Below, one piece after another: positions 35,201 through 46,457 of a DNA stretch of 64,000 nucleotides; position 1 is the first letter of the stretch; every line of letters starts with the position of its first letter. A model generated the notes under the pieces. That model worked only from the letters and a program-made list of their open reading frames with translations. It was not told the origin of the DNA and made no database searches. The DNA is taken from assembly GCF_004193775.1 (NCBI RefSeq), contig NC_041007.1, forward strand, positions 28,732,850-28,796,849, given 5' to 3'. Position numbers and translations under genes: made by a program. This stretch comes from Glycine soja (Eukaryota; Streptophyta; Magnoliopsida; Fabales; Fabaceae).

Positions 35201-35604
35201 ACACCGAGACTTTTTCCAGTCTCACAAGTTATCCAGAACTACGTAGGTCTGAGTTCCTCATTGGGGGATACGTAGGAGCAAGAGCCTCGCTTTTGTCGAC
35301 CACACCGCCTTTTGTTGCCATGACCCAAGAACTGGTAGCCCGCGGAGACACCTTACGGTTATCCGCACCTCGTCATTCAGTGACCCCAAGTGTGATTGAC
35401 GAGCAGAGGCCAATGTGGTCATCTGCGCCCTTTCCGGAGATGTCAGCATTTTCCGATGGAGACTTTTTAAGTCTCACAAGTTATCCAGAACTACGTAGGT
35501 CTGATTTCCTCATTGGAGGATACGTAGGAGCAAGAGCCTTGCTTTTGTCGGCCGCCCCATAATCTTTGTCATACTGACCCTGAGGTCATGTGACGTGCAC
35601 CCTT
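35201..35604. repeat. Two TACGTAGG modules in element (iii)
   Basis: Copies at about 35238-35300 and 35488-35560 read GAACTACGTAGGTCTGA, CTCATTG, GGATACGTAGGAGCAAGAGC, CTTTTGTCGACC. The same module lies in every Ogre-like LTR of this window. Confidence 0.8.
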
Positions 35605-36475
35605 GTATCATCCAGAGGCGGCGGGCCCGATGATACCCGGAGATACCTTACGGTTATCCGCACCCTTTTGTCATCCAGAGGCGGCGGGCCCGATGGCAAG
35701 CAGAGACCAAGTTTGGTCATTCTGCACCCTTGTATCATCCAGAGGCGGCGGGCCCGATGATACGCGGAGATACCTTACGGTTATCCGCACCCTTTTGTCA
35801 TCCAGAGGCGGCGGGCCCGATGACAAGCAGAGACCAAGTTTGGTCATTCTGCACCCTTGTATCATCCAGAGGCGGCGGGCCCGATGATACGCGGAGATAC
35901 CTTACGGTTATCCGCACCCTTTTGTCATCCAGAGGTGGCGGGCCCGATGGCAAGCAGAGACCAAGTTTGGTCATTCTGCACCCTTGTATCATCCAGAGGC
36001 GGCGGGCTCGATGATACGCGGAGATACCTTACGGTTATCCGCACCCTTTTGTCATCCAGAGGCGGCGGGCCCGATGGCAAGCAGAGACCAAGTTTGGTCA
36101 TTCTGCACCCTTGTATCATCCAGAGGCGGCGGGCCCGATGATACGCGGAGATACCTTACGGTTATCCGCACCCTTTTGTCATCCAGAGGCGGCGGGCCCG
36201 ATGACAAGCAGAGACCAAGTTTGGTCATTCTGCACCCTTGTATCATCCAGAGGCGGCGGGCCCGATGATACGCGGAGATACCTTACGGTTATCCGCACCC
36301 TTTTGTCATCCAGAGGCGGCGGGCCCGATGGCAAGCAGAGACCAAGTTTGGTCATTCTGCACCCTTGTATCATCCAGAGGCGGTGGGCCCGATGATACGC
36401 GGAGATACCTTACGGTTATCCGCACCCTTTTGTCATCCAGAGGCGGCGGGCCCGATGATACGCGGAAATACTCGA
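35605..36475. repeat. 127-bp satellite-like array, 6.8 units
   Basis: Nearly identical 127-bp units repeat from 35605 to about 36475. Each unit is two related halves of 63 and 64 bp that share CATCCAGAGGCGGCGGGCCC and end in CGCACCC or TGCACCC, giving 14 half-units. Because 127 is not a multiple of three, the open frames across the array rotate and are not genes. Element (ii) has only two half-units at the matching place. Confidence 0.95.
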
Positions 36476-36589
36476 GTGGTTATCCGTATAAACATTCTTT
36501 TGCTATCTGTAAGACAGAACGCTTAATAGCATGCAGAGGCTGACACAGTCTTCTGCACCTTTTGTTCCTCCGGGAAGAACAAGTCGTTT

Positions 36590-37014
36590 ACATGCGGAAA
36601 TTTCATGGTCACCCGCGACTCTCGTCAACCGAGAGGAGCGAAATTAGTGTCATACACTGATTTTCGTCCGGGGACCTTTGCTTGATGACATGCGACCATT
36701 CTTTGGTCCTTGTGAGGTGCCTGGCATCCATCATTAGGCGATTTGTGAAATTCTAGGAACGACAAGTCATGGTCACCCGCGACTCTCGTCAACCGAGAGG
36801 AGCGAAATTAGTGTCATACACTGATTTTCGTCCGGGGACCTTTGCTTGATGACATGCGACCATTCTTTGGTCCTTGTGAGGTGCTTGGCATCCATCATTA
36901 GGCAATTTGTGAAATTCTAGGAACGACAAGTCATGGTCACCCGCGACTCTCGTCAATCGAGAGGAACGAAATTAGTGTCTTATCTTTACTTTCCTTTTAT
37001 CTCCAATAAAAGGC
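36590..37014. repeat. 164-bp tandem repeats containing the LTR start
   Basis: Units with period 164 (GGTCACCCGCGACTCTCG at 36607, 36771 and 36935) each carry pre-PPT sequence and then about 110 bases copied from the beginning of the LTR (GATTTTCGTCCGGGGACC to TTTGTGAAATTC). Confidence 0.88.
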
Positions 37015-37031
37015 AAGTAAAGAGGGGCAAC
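37015..37031 (+). promoter_or_regulatory. Polypurine tract of element (iii)
   Basis: AAGTAAAGAGGGGCAAC directly precedes the 3' LTR. Confidence 0.88.
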
Positions 37032-38738
37032 TGTCATACCCTAATTTCGTCCGGGGACCTTTGCTTGATGACATGCGACCTTTCTTTGGTCCTTGTGAGG
37101 TGCTTGACACCCATCATTAGGCAATTTGTGAAATTCCAGGACATGCCGGAAAACCAAAAAAAATATAGGTGCACAATCCGTGAGTTTCCGTGTCACACCG
37201 GAAATCAAATGGAAGCATCGTTGCATAATTAAGTGAGGTTCCGTAACATTCCGTAAGTCAAAAAGGGGATGATTATGTAATCTGCAAGGTTCCGTAACAT
37301 TACGGAAAGAAAACAAGTATCGTTACGGAATTCGTAAGTTTTCGTGACTTTACGGAAAAAGAATCACCAAAAAAAAGCAGAGGGGGTGTACTTAGTAAAA
37401 ATGGGGGTGCAAATAGCACCCAGGCCCACTTGGGCCCTCCAGAATATTCCTCCAGAAGGCTGTTGCTTCTGGAGGAAGCAACCTGGCTCGCCTGGGCGAG
37501 CTGAGCTCGCCTGGGCGAGCTGAGCTCGCCTGGGCGAGCGGAGCTCGCCTGGGCGAGCTGGGCGGCAACCACCTCCCCTATTTTGCTATAAATAGGGGAG
37601 GAAGTGAAGAAGAAAGGGGTTCAGCCCCTTTGGCACTTCTCTCTCTTTCGAATTTGCTTGGAAAAATTGTTTCCGTGAAGAAAATCTAAGCCGAGGCGCT
37701 TCCGAAACGTTTCCGTAACGTTTTCCGTGAGGAATTTCGCAAAGGTTTCAACCGTTCTTCGACGTTCTGCATTCGTTCTTCATCGTTCTTCGATCTTCAA
37801 CGGGTAAGTACCTCGAACCAAGCTTTTGGATTCATTCTATGCACCCATGGTGGTCCACATTGTGTTTCGTGCATTTTTATTCTCGTTTTGTTTACTTTTT
37901 ATACCCCCTGTTGACGTGCTTAAGCCATTTTACTTAAGTCATTTCTCGCTTAACTTAAAAATAAAATCAATTTCCACCGAACGTTTGAATTGTATTATCC
38001 GTTAACTTCGGTTAAAATGAATTGCGACCGTTCGTCCGTGCCGTAACCACGTTGGAAATCAAAAAGAGGTAAAAAATGATATAATAATCAAAAAAACATC
38101 TTTTAGTAAAATAAAGCGGAAAATCAATCGGACGTTTTTCTCTTTGGGATTTCTCATTCTTAATCGAATTGATTAATAACTAAAGTGAAACTAAGGCTAA
38201 AATCAACTCGCCTAGTCAAGCTCGTCCACAAAAATAGGCTTTTGAAGTTTGTCATTTCAATTCCTCACTAAGTAAAATGGATCATTTTTAAGGTCCAACG
38301 CCTTAAAATGATCACCACTTAAGTAAAAAAGAATCACTTGATAAGAAAGAACTACGTAGGTCTGATTTCCTCATCACAAATTGAGGAATACGTAGGAGCA
38401 AAGGGAAACACCCTTGTCGACCACAAAAAAGAGAAAAATATAAAAAGGGTATAAAGGATATAAGGACATAAAAGGGAACGTAAAAATCAAAGTCATGTTT
38501 GCACATTCGATTAAAGGCTGCCGTCCCTTGGGACGGACGTGTGGGGTGCTAATACCTTCCCCGTGCGTAAATACAACTCCCGAACCTTTCACTTAAAAGT
38601 TCGTAGATCGCGTCTTTTCCGGTTTTTCCGACGTTTTCCTCAAATAAACGTTGGTGGCGACTCCGCGCGTATTCCTTTCGTGGAACACGCATCCCGCGAG
38701 TCTCGCGTCGCCCTCCCACCGAAGGGTAGGTTGCGACA
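37032..38738 (+). mobile_element. 3' LTR of element (iii)
   Basis: 1707 bp. TATA box 37587-37594; GTAAGT site 37804-37809. It equals the 5' LTR except for scattered substitutions and an expansion to four copies of the CTCGCCTGGGCGAGCTGAG unit at 37485-37562. Confidence 0.95.
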
Positions 38739-38743
38739 TTAGG

Positions 38744-39445
38744 GATGCAGATGCATGCAACCTTTGTTGTGAAATTTGGTAAATGCGGACTTCATATGAA
38801 ACAATGGAATGTAATGGAAAGTTGTACAATGTTCATGACATTCTTTCCCTATTTTGTGATTTTGATTTTGATTTGAGTTTTTGGAAAACACAGATTGACT
38901 GTCCTTTTGAAAAAGGTGATAATTCATGCAACCTCATCCTATCTTTTTGCAAATCTCTCTGGGAACTCCCTCAGAGTGTATGTTCTTTTTGATTTAGTCA
39001 CTTGACCATTTTGGAGTGACGGTAATGGAGTCGTTTGATGTTTAATCAATCCATTGAAATCCTAGGGTTTGTCCCCTTTTTTTTGTTAAAAACATCGATG
39101 GGTGAGAACTTTTGATCGGCCCCTATGTTCACTTGAGGCTCATGCACGGTGCCCCTCATTGCCCCAGTGTAAGGCTTTGAGGTACCAATCGTTGTCTTTC
39201 GTCATGACCTTGTAGCTGGGAACCTATTGAGTGAGAACTTCTAATCTGCCCCTAGGTTCGTTTGAGGTTTATGCATGGGGCCTTTCATTGCCCCAGTGTA
39301 GGGCTTAGAGGTACCAATTGTTGTCTTGTTTTCACAACCTCGTAGTGAGGAAGAATGAAAGATGCAATTGATTCTTGCAAAAAGAATTTTCCAAGGACGA
39401 GAAATAGTTGAAGGATTATTCAGCTGATGGATTAAGTCAAATGAC
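38744..39445 (-). other. Element (ii) internal DNA between insertions
   Basis: Non-coding. It includes a diverged tandem duplication of about 130 bp (39095-39225 and 39226-39355) with CATTGCCCCAGTGTA and GAGGTACCAAT words. It pairs in inverted orientation with 53119-53825 of the host copy. Confidence 0.7.
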
Positions 39446-39450
39446 TCCTA

Positions 39451-40486
39451 TGTAGAAGCAAGATGTTTTGATGTCTTGATGATGTTAAAGGATCAAGTGC
39501 TTCTAAGTTTTATTCAAGACAAGAATCCAAGAAAGTCAAGATATATGATCAAGTTGATTTCTAGAATCTTTTGGAAGAAGTTTCCAAATTGAAAAAACAA
39601 AAGGTTTGACCAAAGAATTCTATCATTTCAAATTGGGATTTGCTCTCCGGTAATCGATTACCAGCAGCTGAAAATGTTTATAACAGTCACTAGAAATTTG
39701 AATTCAAAATTTATAATGTGTAATCGATTACACATGGATGGTAATTGATTACCAGCAATTTAATCAAATTTTAAAGCCTGTGATCTATTACACAAGTCTT
39801 GTAATCGATTACCAGAGGAGATTTTCAGAAAATAATTTCCAAGAGTCACATCTATTCAAATGGTTTATGAATGGCCATCAAAGGTGACTTGGAAACACGA
39901 ATTTAAAGAGAGTTTTCATTGCCCACAAAGTTTATCCTCTCAAAAGATTAAGAGTTTTTCTGAACTGAACTGTCTTATCCTCTCAAAAAGATTCCTTGGT
40001 CAACCACTTGCATATTCAATAAGGAATTTTGATTGGTCTTCATTGTACAATCTATCCCTTTTAAGAGAGATTTCTTCTTCTCTTCTTCTTACTTCTGAAA
40101 AGGGATTAAGAGACTGAGAGTCTCTTATTGTAGAGGATTCTTGAACACAAGGGAAGGGTTGTCCCTGTGTGGTTCAGACTTTGTAAAAGGAGTTTTACAA
40201 AGAGAGTGGAAAATCTCAAGTGGGTTTCTTGAGGACTGGACGTAGGCGCGGGAAGTGGCCGAACCAGTATAAATCAAGTTTGCATTCCTCTCTTCCTTTA
40301 AACTTCTTTTATTGCTATTTATCTTTTGCTTTAAAGAAGTTTATTTTGATTTGTCTTTTGAGTAATTCATGTTAAGGGTGCATTGTTAATCCAAAAAGAA
40401 AGAGTGATAGTTCAATTGGGGAATAGTCTTTGCATCTTAATTCAACCCCCCTTTTTCTTAAGGTAACTGAGGCCATTTGTCCAACA
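39451..40486 (+). mobile_element. Solo copia LTR, passenger in element (ii)
   Basis: TGTAGAAGCAAGATG to CATTTGTCCAACA, 1036 bp, flanked by TCCTA at 39446-39450 and 40487-40491. It carries AATCGATTAC motifs and the GGCCGAACCAGTATAAATC block seen in the copia LTR at 9306-10533. No PBS, gag or pol is attached. Confidence 0.9.
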
Positions 40487-40668
40487 TCCTATTCTTGACA
40501 ACTCGCTTCTCTAAGAAGACAAACTTTCTGGAATGATAAAATGAAGTCACATGAACGTCTATATTTTTACTTGAAAACACAGTCAATCAAATGCCTTTTT
40601 ATTTTTTTTTATTTTGAAACTTATTTTTTTATTTTGAAACTTATTTGTTTTGAACTTTACTCGTTGTT

Positions 40669-40866
40669 TTACGGCACCCCCACCAACGTGCAAGACGAGT
40701 AATATCTGATTGAACAGTCTTGGAAGTCAACACTCAAGAGCGCAGGTCGCTTGAGCAAATAGACCAATGGCTTGCACCCACATTCTGGTGAAAGTTGAAT
40801 AAGCAAACATGCGTTTGTGAGAGGATGAGGGACAAGGATGTCCATTTTATCCATATCATTTAGCAT
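40669..40866 (-). CDS. Small hypothetical ORF after gag, element (ii)
   Basis: 65 codons on the minus strand, starting at the complement of 40866. An equally long frame with about 80 percent identical residues lies at 51897-52094 in the host copy (MLN-MDK-DI-VPHPLTNA in both). I do not recognise it. It occupies the place where protease or RT would begin. It may be a decayed piece that happens to be open in both copies. Confidence 0.25.
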   Translation of the reverse strand: MLNDMDKMDILVPHPLTNACLLIQLSPECGCKPLVYLLKRPALLSVDFQDCSIRYYSSCTLVGVP

Positions 40867-40929
40867 TGTAACTGTGGTTTATAATAATGGCATAAACTTG
40901 AAAATCCTGATGAGTCATAACAACAGCTT

Positions 40930-42721
40930 CCAGAATTGCCCCATGTATGGTGTTGCTTGTCAATGTTATGATTCAACAAGCGATTCTCCTCAAATTTCAG
41001 CCAGCCCGTATCAATTAGACTTCACACTTTATGCTTCGGGGTCATACAATGCTCAATGGAATGCCCCAGGGCTCCTCCACGATAAGCACACGTTGCGTTC
41101 GATTCGTATCCTCAGAAAAATGGAGGTTGAGGAACCTTGGTTGGGGTTATGGCTACCATTGAATTATTGAGTGGATATGGGATCAAGTTTAGCATATGAC
41201 AACGGAATTTGGGGTGAACCCTACAGGCTTTTTGCTGCAAAATTCCTTTTTGTTGGTGTTTTTTTAGTTTGTGCTAAAGGTGGTCTTCGTCATTGGAAGT
41301 GCGGTAGACAGGCTTTGTGGTTGATTTAGGGATGGCCTTTGTGGATAACTGGGTGGTGGGTAAGGAGGAGGTTTGTTATTGACTGAGTAATGACATTGTT
41401 GGGTTTGGTGGGAAACATGGCCGTATAGGAATGGCAGTCACAGCATGGGTTTCTCCCTCTTTCTCACCCTCTTCATTTGCCCCAGTTTTCTCAGTCGTCC
41501 TAGTAGGATGATCAAATTTGCCTCTTTTCGGACCCACATCGATCCTTTCACTGGCGAAGACCAAATCCGCAAAGCTTTGAGGGTGCGTAGCCCACCATCT
41601 TTTCATAGTAGAGTATCGATAATGTGTCTACCATCACGATCATCGTCTCCCTTTCCATCATTGGGGGTACCACCTGGGCCGCCAGATCCCTCCACCTTTT
41701 GGGCGTGTTCTTTGAAAGATCCGTCCCCCTTTTTGCAAATGTTCTGTAGTTGCATCCTATCCGGAACCATATCAAAATTGTACTGATACTGCCTAACAAA
41801 GGCAACCATTAGGTCCTTCCAAGAATGGACTCGGGAAGATTCCAAGTTAGTGTACCAGGTAACAGCTACCCCAGTAAGACTTTCTTGGAAGGAATGTATT
41901 ACCAATTCCTCATCTTTTGCGTATTCCCCCATCTTCTGACAATACATCTTTAGATGGTTCTTGGGACAAGTAGTCCCCTTGTACTTGTCAAGGTCCAGCA
42001 CCTTGAACTTGGGAGGGGTGATGATATTGGGTTCTAGGAACAACTCTTTTAGGTTAGCAAAGGCATAATCTTCACCTCCTTCAATGGCCCTGAGCCTTTC
42101 CTCTAGATGATCCAACTTTCCCATTTCTGCCATAGCATGAGGGTTTTTACTTGTCATGGAATGCAAGAGGTGTAGTTGTGGGTGATACTGAGGGCCTTCC
42201 AAAGGGTTTTGTAGGGGTATACCACCAACTGCTTGCCCTTCCGTGGAATATCCGAGGCAAGGCTCGAAGTCGGCTAGATTGTGGTGAAGAATTTCATGTG
42301 TCCCCCCCACGGTTTAAGAGACATGTGCATGATCAGTTTGGGGTTGTTGGCTCTCAATGGGTATAGGAGTGGAGTTATTGACATTCTTATTGGGAGTGTA
42401 CGCCATTTTGGGTGGCGTATAGTTGAGAGGCAAGCCATATGGCGGGAAGGCGTGCTCGTTTTGAATTTGTACATTATGGGGGCTGCCCGTACTTCCCAAA
42501 TCTTTGCCTACCATATCTGAGGTTGGATGATTCATTTGGTTGATGCCGGATGGGGACATCAGGTTCACCTTAGCAACAACGCTGGTAGTGGCAATTGCAA
42601 CCGCATTGGCTTCCATTATCTTCTTCACGCTCATCATGGCCTCCATCATTGTGGCCATTTTCTCTTTAATGGCCTCCATGTCGGCCTTCATCTTCTCTCG
42701 TATCTCCTCTACTTCACCCAT
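40930..42721 (-). pseudogene. Ogre-type gag of element (ii)
   Basis: Minus-strand Gag, starting MGEVEEIREKMKADMEAI at 42721, a coiled-coil N-terminus. The retrotransposon gag domain follows (about 41690-42060: FDKYKGTTCPKNHLKMYC-like text, then SFQESLTGVAVTWYTNLE and SWKDLMVAFVRQYQYN), and a C-terminal CAYRGGALGHSIEHC motif (about 41047-41092) typical of Ogre/Tat gags in place of a classical knuckle. Gag would build the particle. This copy has an in-frame TAA at about 42311-42313, a frameshift near 41690 and stops further on. No protease domain with D-T/S-G is visible downstream. Confidence 0.82.
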
Positions 42722-43902
42722 TACTCTAGCTCTAGCACAAGTTCGGTGAGGACGCCGTAAAGCATGTTTTTTTTTTTATAACAATGATTAAGTTCATTTT
42801 ATTTTATTTTATTTTATTTTTCAAGGAAAGAATGCAATGAGCAATGCAACCAATGAAAAGCATGGATGTATGCGAATGATGTACAGTTGAAGATTGCGAA
42901 TTTTTACGCAGGATATGGGGTTGAATCAATTTAGATTTTCAACATGGTCCATGACATCTTTGTCAAGGTGAAACTGGAAGTAACAAGGACATCAACAATC
43001 CTAAATATGTTTGGCAGTAGACGAAGCAGTGATGTGACTCGATTCATCTTTTGCCCCAATTTTGCAAGACAGTTACTTCCATATTTTGACTTGATGAACC
43101 TTTTTATAAAAGCATGAGCTTGGTTCAACCCTATAATCCAAGGAATGGCAATTCTGATCGCCAATACTTCAACAACATCTCATAGGGATGAATGACTCGG
43201 GCATACTTTAAGCTATGCATGGAAAATGTAATTATGAAATTGAGATGCCCGAAGAAACACCATTTCCTAGTTAACCATGCATTAGGTACCATGTTCAATT
43301 ATTTTGTTTTGTTGTTGTGTGTTTTTTTTTTTTTTTTAGAAATGGGTTTATGATCCCAACATGGTTGGCTCATGGTGCCTAACACATGCAACTAAGAATG
43401 TAGTGTGAAGTTTCACGCTTCCCCTTTTTTGTTTTTGTAGAGGAAAACACAAGGATGAGCAAACATGAAAACAAATGGTATGCAATTTTGCAGATCAAAA
43501 AGTTTGTTGAACGCATATGCATGATGATGCCATGACTCATGCAAAATGTGAGGCTGGAATATGATAACGGACAAATGCAGGAACGATATGTTCATTATGA
43601 TGTTATGAAGAGATGCTTATGCGATGCATGATATGAATGCATTTTACGGACACGAGAGCCCGGAAAATTATCTCTTCTTACTTGCGCATTTGGGGGCGCA
43701 GTGCCCCATGTGTACAATTAAGAAGGTGATATGGACCTTCCGGCTTCCCGTGACAAACGACGAGACCAACATACAATGCATGCTAGAGATAAAATGTGGG
43801 AGTGACTTGATTCGCACTGATTTTTGGAGTAAAAACGTGGGATAAACTCATTTTTTTCAAAAAGTTATAACTAGTCAAGATCTGAGCGACAATACAAACT
43901 TC
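42722..43902 (-). other. Spacer between ORF1 and gag, element (ii)
   Basis: Non-coding. It contains a (TTTTA)n run (42793-42820) and a T run (43327-43340). It pairs with 48985-50047 of the host copy up to about 43780. Confidence 0.6.
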
Positions 43903-45589
43903 CTAGCGGTTTCTAATCATATGGTCCATTAAGTCTATCATATGCTGACAATAGCTGAGAAGTCCGTGGATCTCCTCGGGGGCGGAGTAGGTGTCCGCCA
44001 CTGCTTTGGCCTTGGCTAGCAATGGGGGAAGTTCTTGACTCCTGTTCAAAGTAAGAGCAAATCGGTCCGTCCACATTGTTGCCTCTTGGTGCAATGAATC
44101 AATTACCCTTTCCCTTGCTTCCCTTTCTGCTGATATCTTGGCGTACTCATCCTCTAGCCTTTGCTCGTGAGTCGCCGCTAGATTTAGCTTCTCTTTGCAC
44201 TTATCGATGATGGCCCACATATTCCCTTCAGTCTCGCTTAACTGTTGGGACAAATTTCTTTTTGACCTAAGGCAAACCTTTAGCTCGTCCTTCAAGATCA
44301 TGCCTTTGACCCGTGATGATTCCTTTCACCTCTTCGGAGCTTGAGCTCACTATTGCTGCCCTATAAAGCCCCTCAAAACTTTGCTTTGGTCGTGTTCTTC
44401 CTTTCGGGCCTTCTTGGTTTCTCATTCCAAGGCTTCATCGGTGGCCATATTGACATCCCTTAGTTCATCATACTCTTTTCAGACTTTGATGGCTATGGAC
44501 TTGAACTTCTCTTCGACTACCCAGGCTCTTTCAAGCTCTGCCTTTAGGGCTTGTACCTCATCACTTTCTTCCGAAGCTTTAACCTCATCGTCTCTCACAG
44601 TCTTTAGATTTGGGAGCCAATCCAGTCCTTGTGTTTGGACTCTCAGCCACTTATGATAGCCGCCGATGATCCCATTACTGCTTCCCCTAAGCTCTCTGTC
44701 CTTTCTTCACGCTGCATCCCATGCCTTGCGAACTCCTTGGAGTACCCTCGCATTGTGGTCACTGAAACCTCGTGCGATGAAAGGCATGATGCTTTCGTCT
44801 GATGGCACTCCTCTCATGGGACATCCTTCGCATGAAGATAGAATCCTGATTCTTCCTTCCTTCTAGCGAGGGAACCATTTAACAGACGCCCCTCCATGCT
44901 AGCCAAGAGTTGGTGCACAACAAACAATTCTTGCGCCGCTCTTTTCACATCCCCGGTCGAACGTGTCATACATGGCCAAAATGGCGACGACCGGGCTTTC
45001 CTTGCCATGATGAAAGGCGAGGAAAGCGTCAATCGCTGCTAGGTCCACTAACCCTTCCATATTCGGAAAAAGGACAACTCCAAAGATCAAAAGCGCCAAG
45101 ATGTCAATAAAAGAAAGCCCATTCGCCTTGATTTGCCAAGGCCTTTGCCCTTTCCTCCAAACACTTCCTTGGTACTCCGACTACCCCATTCCTGTTTTGC
45201 TTTACACGGTCCAACTCTTGTGCTGAGATTTTCACCACCTTGGCAAATCTTGTCGTGGAGGGATAGAACCCAGAGAAAAGATATGGCTTCCTTCCTCCCA
45301 GTGGGCATCCCAGGATTTCTTCAAACTCTTTCACAGTCGGCACTAGCTGGAAGTCCTCAAATGTGAAGCACCTTAGGGGCTGGTCATAATACTGGGAAAG
45401 GGAAGCAATCGGTTCCATGGAGACTTCTACCCTAGCTAGGTCCCAAATCTTACCATAGGCTTTGCGGAAGGCTTGCCGTTGAAGTTGACCCATTAATTGC
45501 CCCAACTTTCGTAAACTGGTGACCTCTAAGCTCTTGATTTTGACTTGATAGAACCTCTTTTTAAGCGAAGGCTTTTGACTTGATCCCAT
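43903..45589 (-). pseudogene. Ogre-type ORF1 of element (ii), full length but broken
   Basis: Minus-strand ORF1 from ATG at 45589 (MGSSQKPSLKKRFYQVKIKS). Pieces in order match the intact ORF1 at 29872-31158 (YYDQPLRCFTFEDFQLVPT, EEILGCPLGGRKPY, ALLIFGVVLFPNMEGLVDLA, ELRGSSNGIIGGYHKWL) and then continue about 200 codons further into a coiled coil (LAATHEQRLEDEYAKISAER) and an SAPEEIHGLLSYCQHMIDLM tail. That tail is missing in element (iii). A stop after GEWAFFY near 45104, a frameshift near 45100, and further stops near 44897 and 44340 inactivate it. It shows what the full-length family protein looked like. Confidence 0.8.
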
Positions 45590-46435
45590 GTTTTACTAAA
45601 GTGAAATAAAATCTAGTGCGAAACAAAACTCCTACATCTATCATGGGTGGAATGGATGAATGCATGAAGAAATGCATATGACACAGATGCAATTTACGAA
45701 TACGGGAGCCCGAGAAATTGTTTCCTTCTTGGATACAACGTTTGTGCAGCATGGCACCCAACGTATGTTTTTTAAGAAGGCGACACGGACCCTCCGTCGG
45801 TTTGCTAAAGTGAGGGGATCAAAGACGAAACCCACGCATGATGCATATGCGAAAGGCACAACACGGGGATGTACATAGTACGACAATATTCACAAACAAA
45901 TATAAGCAAAAGGGTATATGATACTTATGCATGGCAGTGTGAAAAATGGCACGCAACGTGTTTGCTCCGTGCCCCTATTTAAGGGACCTATAAGGGAGAG
46001 AGCTAACTAGGCTTTTAGTGATAACCCCCAAGGTAGTCATATCTCTCTTGATGGTTTCTAGAGGTATCATCCCCTTCGAAGAACATACTGCAGCAGTAGG
46101 GACTACTAGCAACAATATGTTTTCAAAGAGAAAAACTCTAGATGAGGGTTCACTGTAATCAAGCAAGTCGGAGACCTAGCATGATCACGGATTCACCTCC
46201 ACTCCTTATGTTCCCACGAACCCGGGTATACGGCCCTTTTTCAACTCACTGTGTGTGCAAATAGTGTTAGTGTTTGTGTGCATCAAATGAATAAATATTT
46301 ACCTCATGCATACAAAAAAAATGCACTAAAAGCATCAAAGAGTTATATATACAAGAACATAATAAGGGGAAGCCAACAAAGGAGTAAGTCATGGCAAAAT
46401 TTGCACAAGATTAAATGGCCTAACTCTCTAAAAAT
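45590..46435 (-). other. Leader of element (ii)
   Basis: Reversed, it carries the CCCGGGTT and TCTCCGACTTGCTTGATTAC blocks of the other leaders. It ends in TTTATTTCACTTTAG just before the ORF1 ATG (complement of 45596-45610), as in element (iii). Confidence 0.75.
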
Positions 46436-46455
46436 AGTCCCCAGTGGAGTCGCCA
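46436..46455 (-). promoter_or_regulatory. PBS of element (ii), tRNA-Arg type
   Basis: Reversed: TGGCGACTCCACTGGGGACT, two bases from the LTR end. Confidence 0.85.
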
Positions 46456-46457
46456 AC

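Larger units (their letters stand above)
27355..38738 (+). mobile_element. Complete non-autonomous Ogre-like element (iii)
   Basis: Direct LTRs (27355-29006 and 37032-38738), PBS, PPT and a perfect 5-bp duplication TTAGG (27350-27354 and 38739-38743) define an 11,384-bp element. The uninterrupted site AACATGATTTTTAGGGATGC exists, reversed, at 53821-53840. Inside are an open ORF1 and an open envelope-position ORF, but no gag, protease, RT, RNase H or integrase. It must be mobilised by proteins from another element. By eye the LTRs differ by about 16 substitutions plus a 54-bp repeat expansion. Confidence 0.95.

Noticed and set aside
35605..36475. CRISPR-like array or tandem coding repeats
   Set aside because: The units are fully tandem with no unique spacers, sit in a plant retroelement 3' region, and the 127-bp period shifts the reading frame each time.
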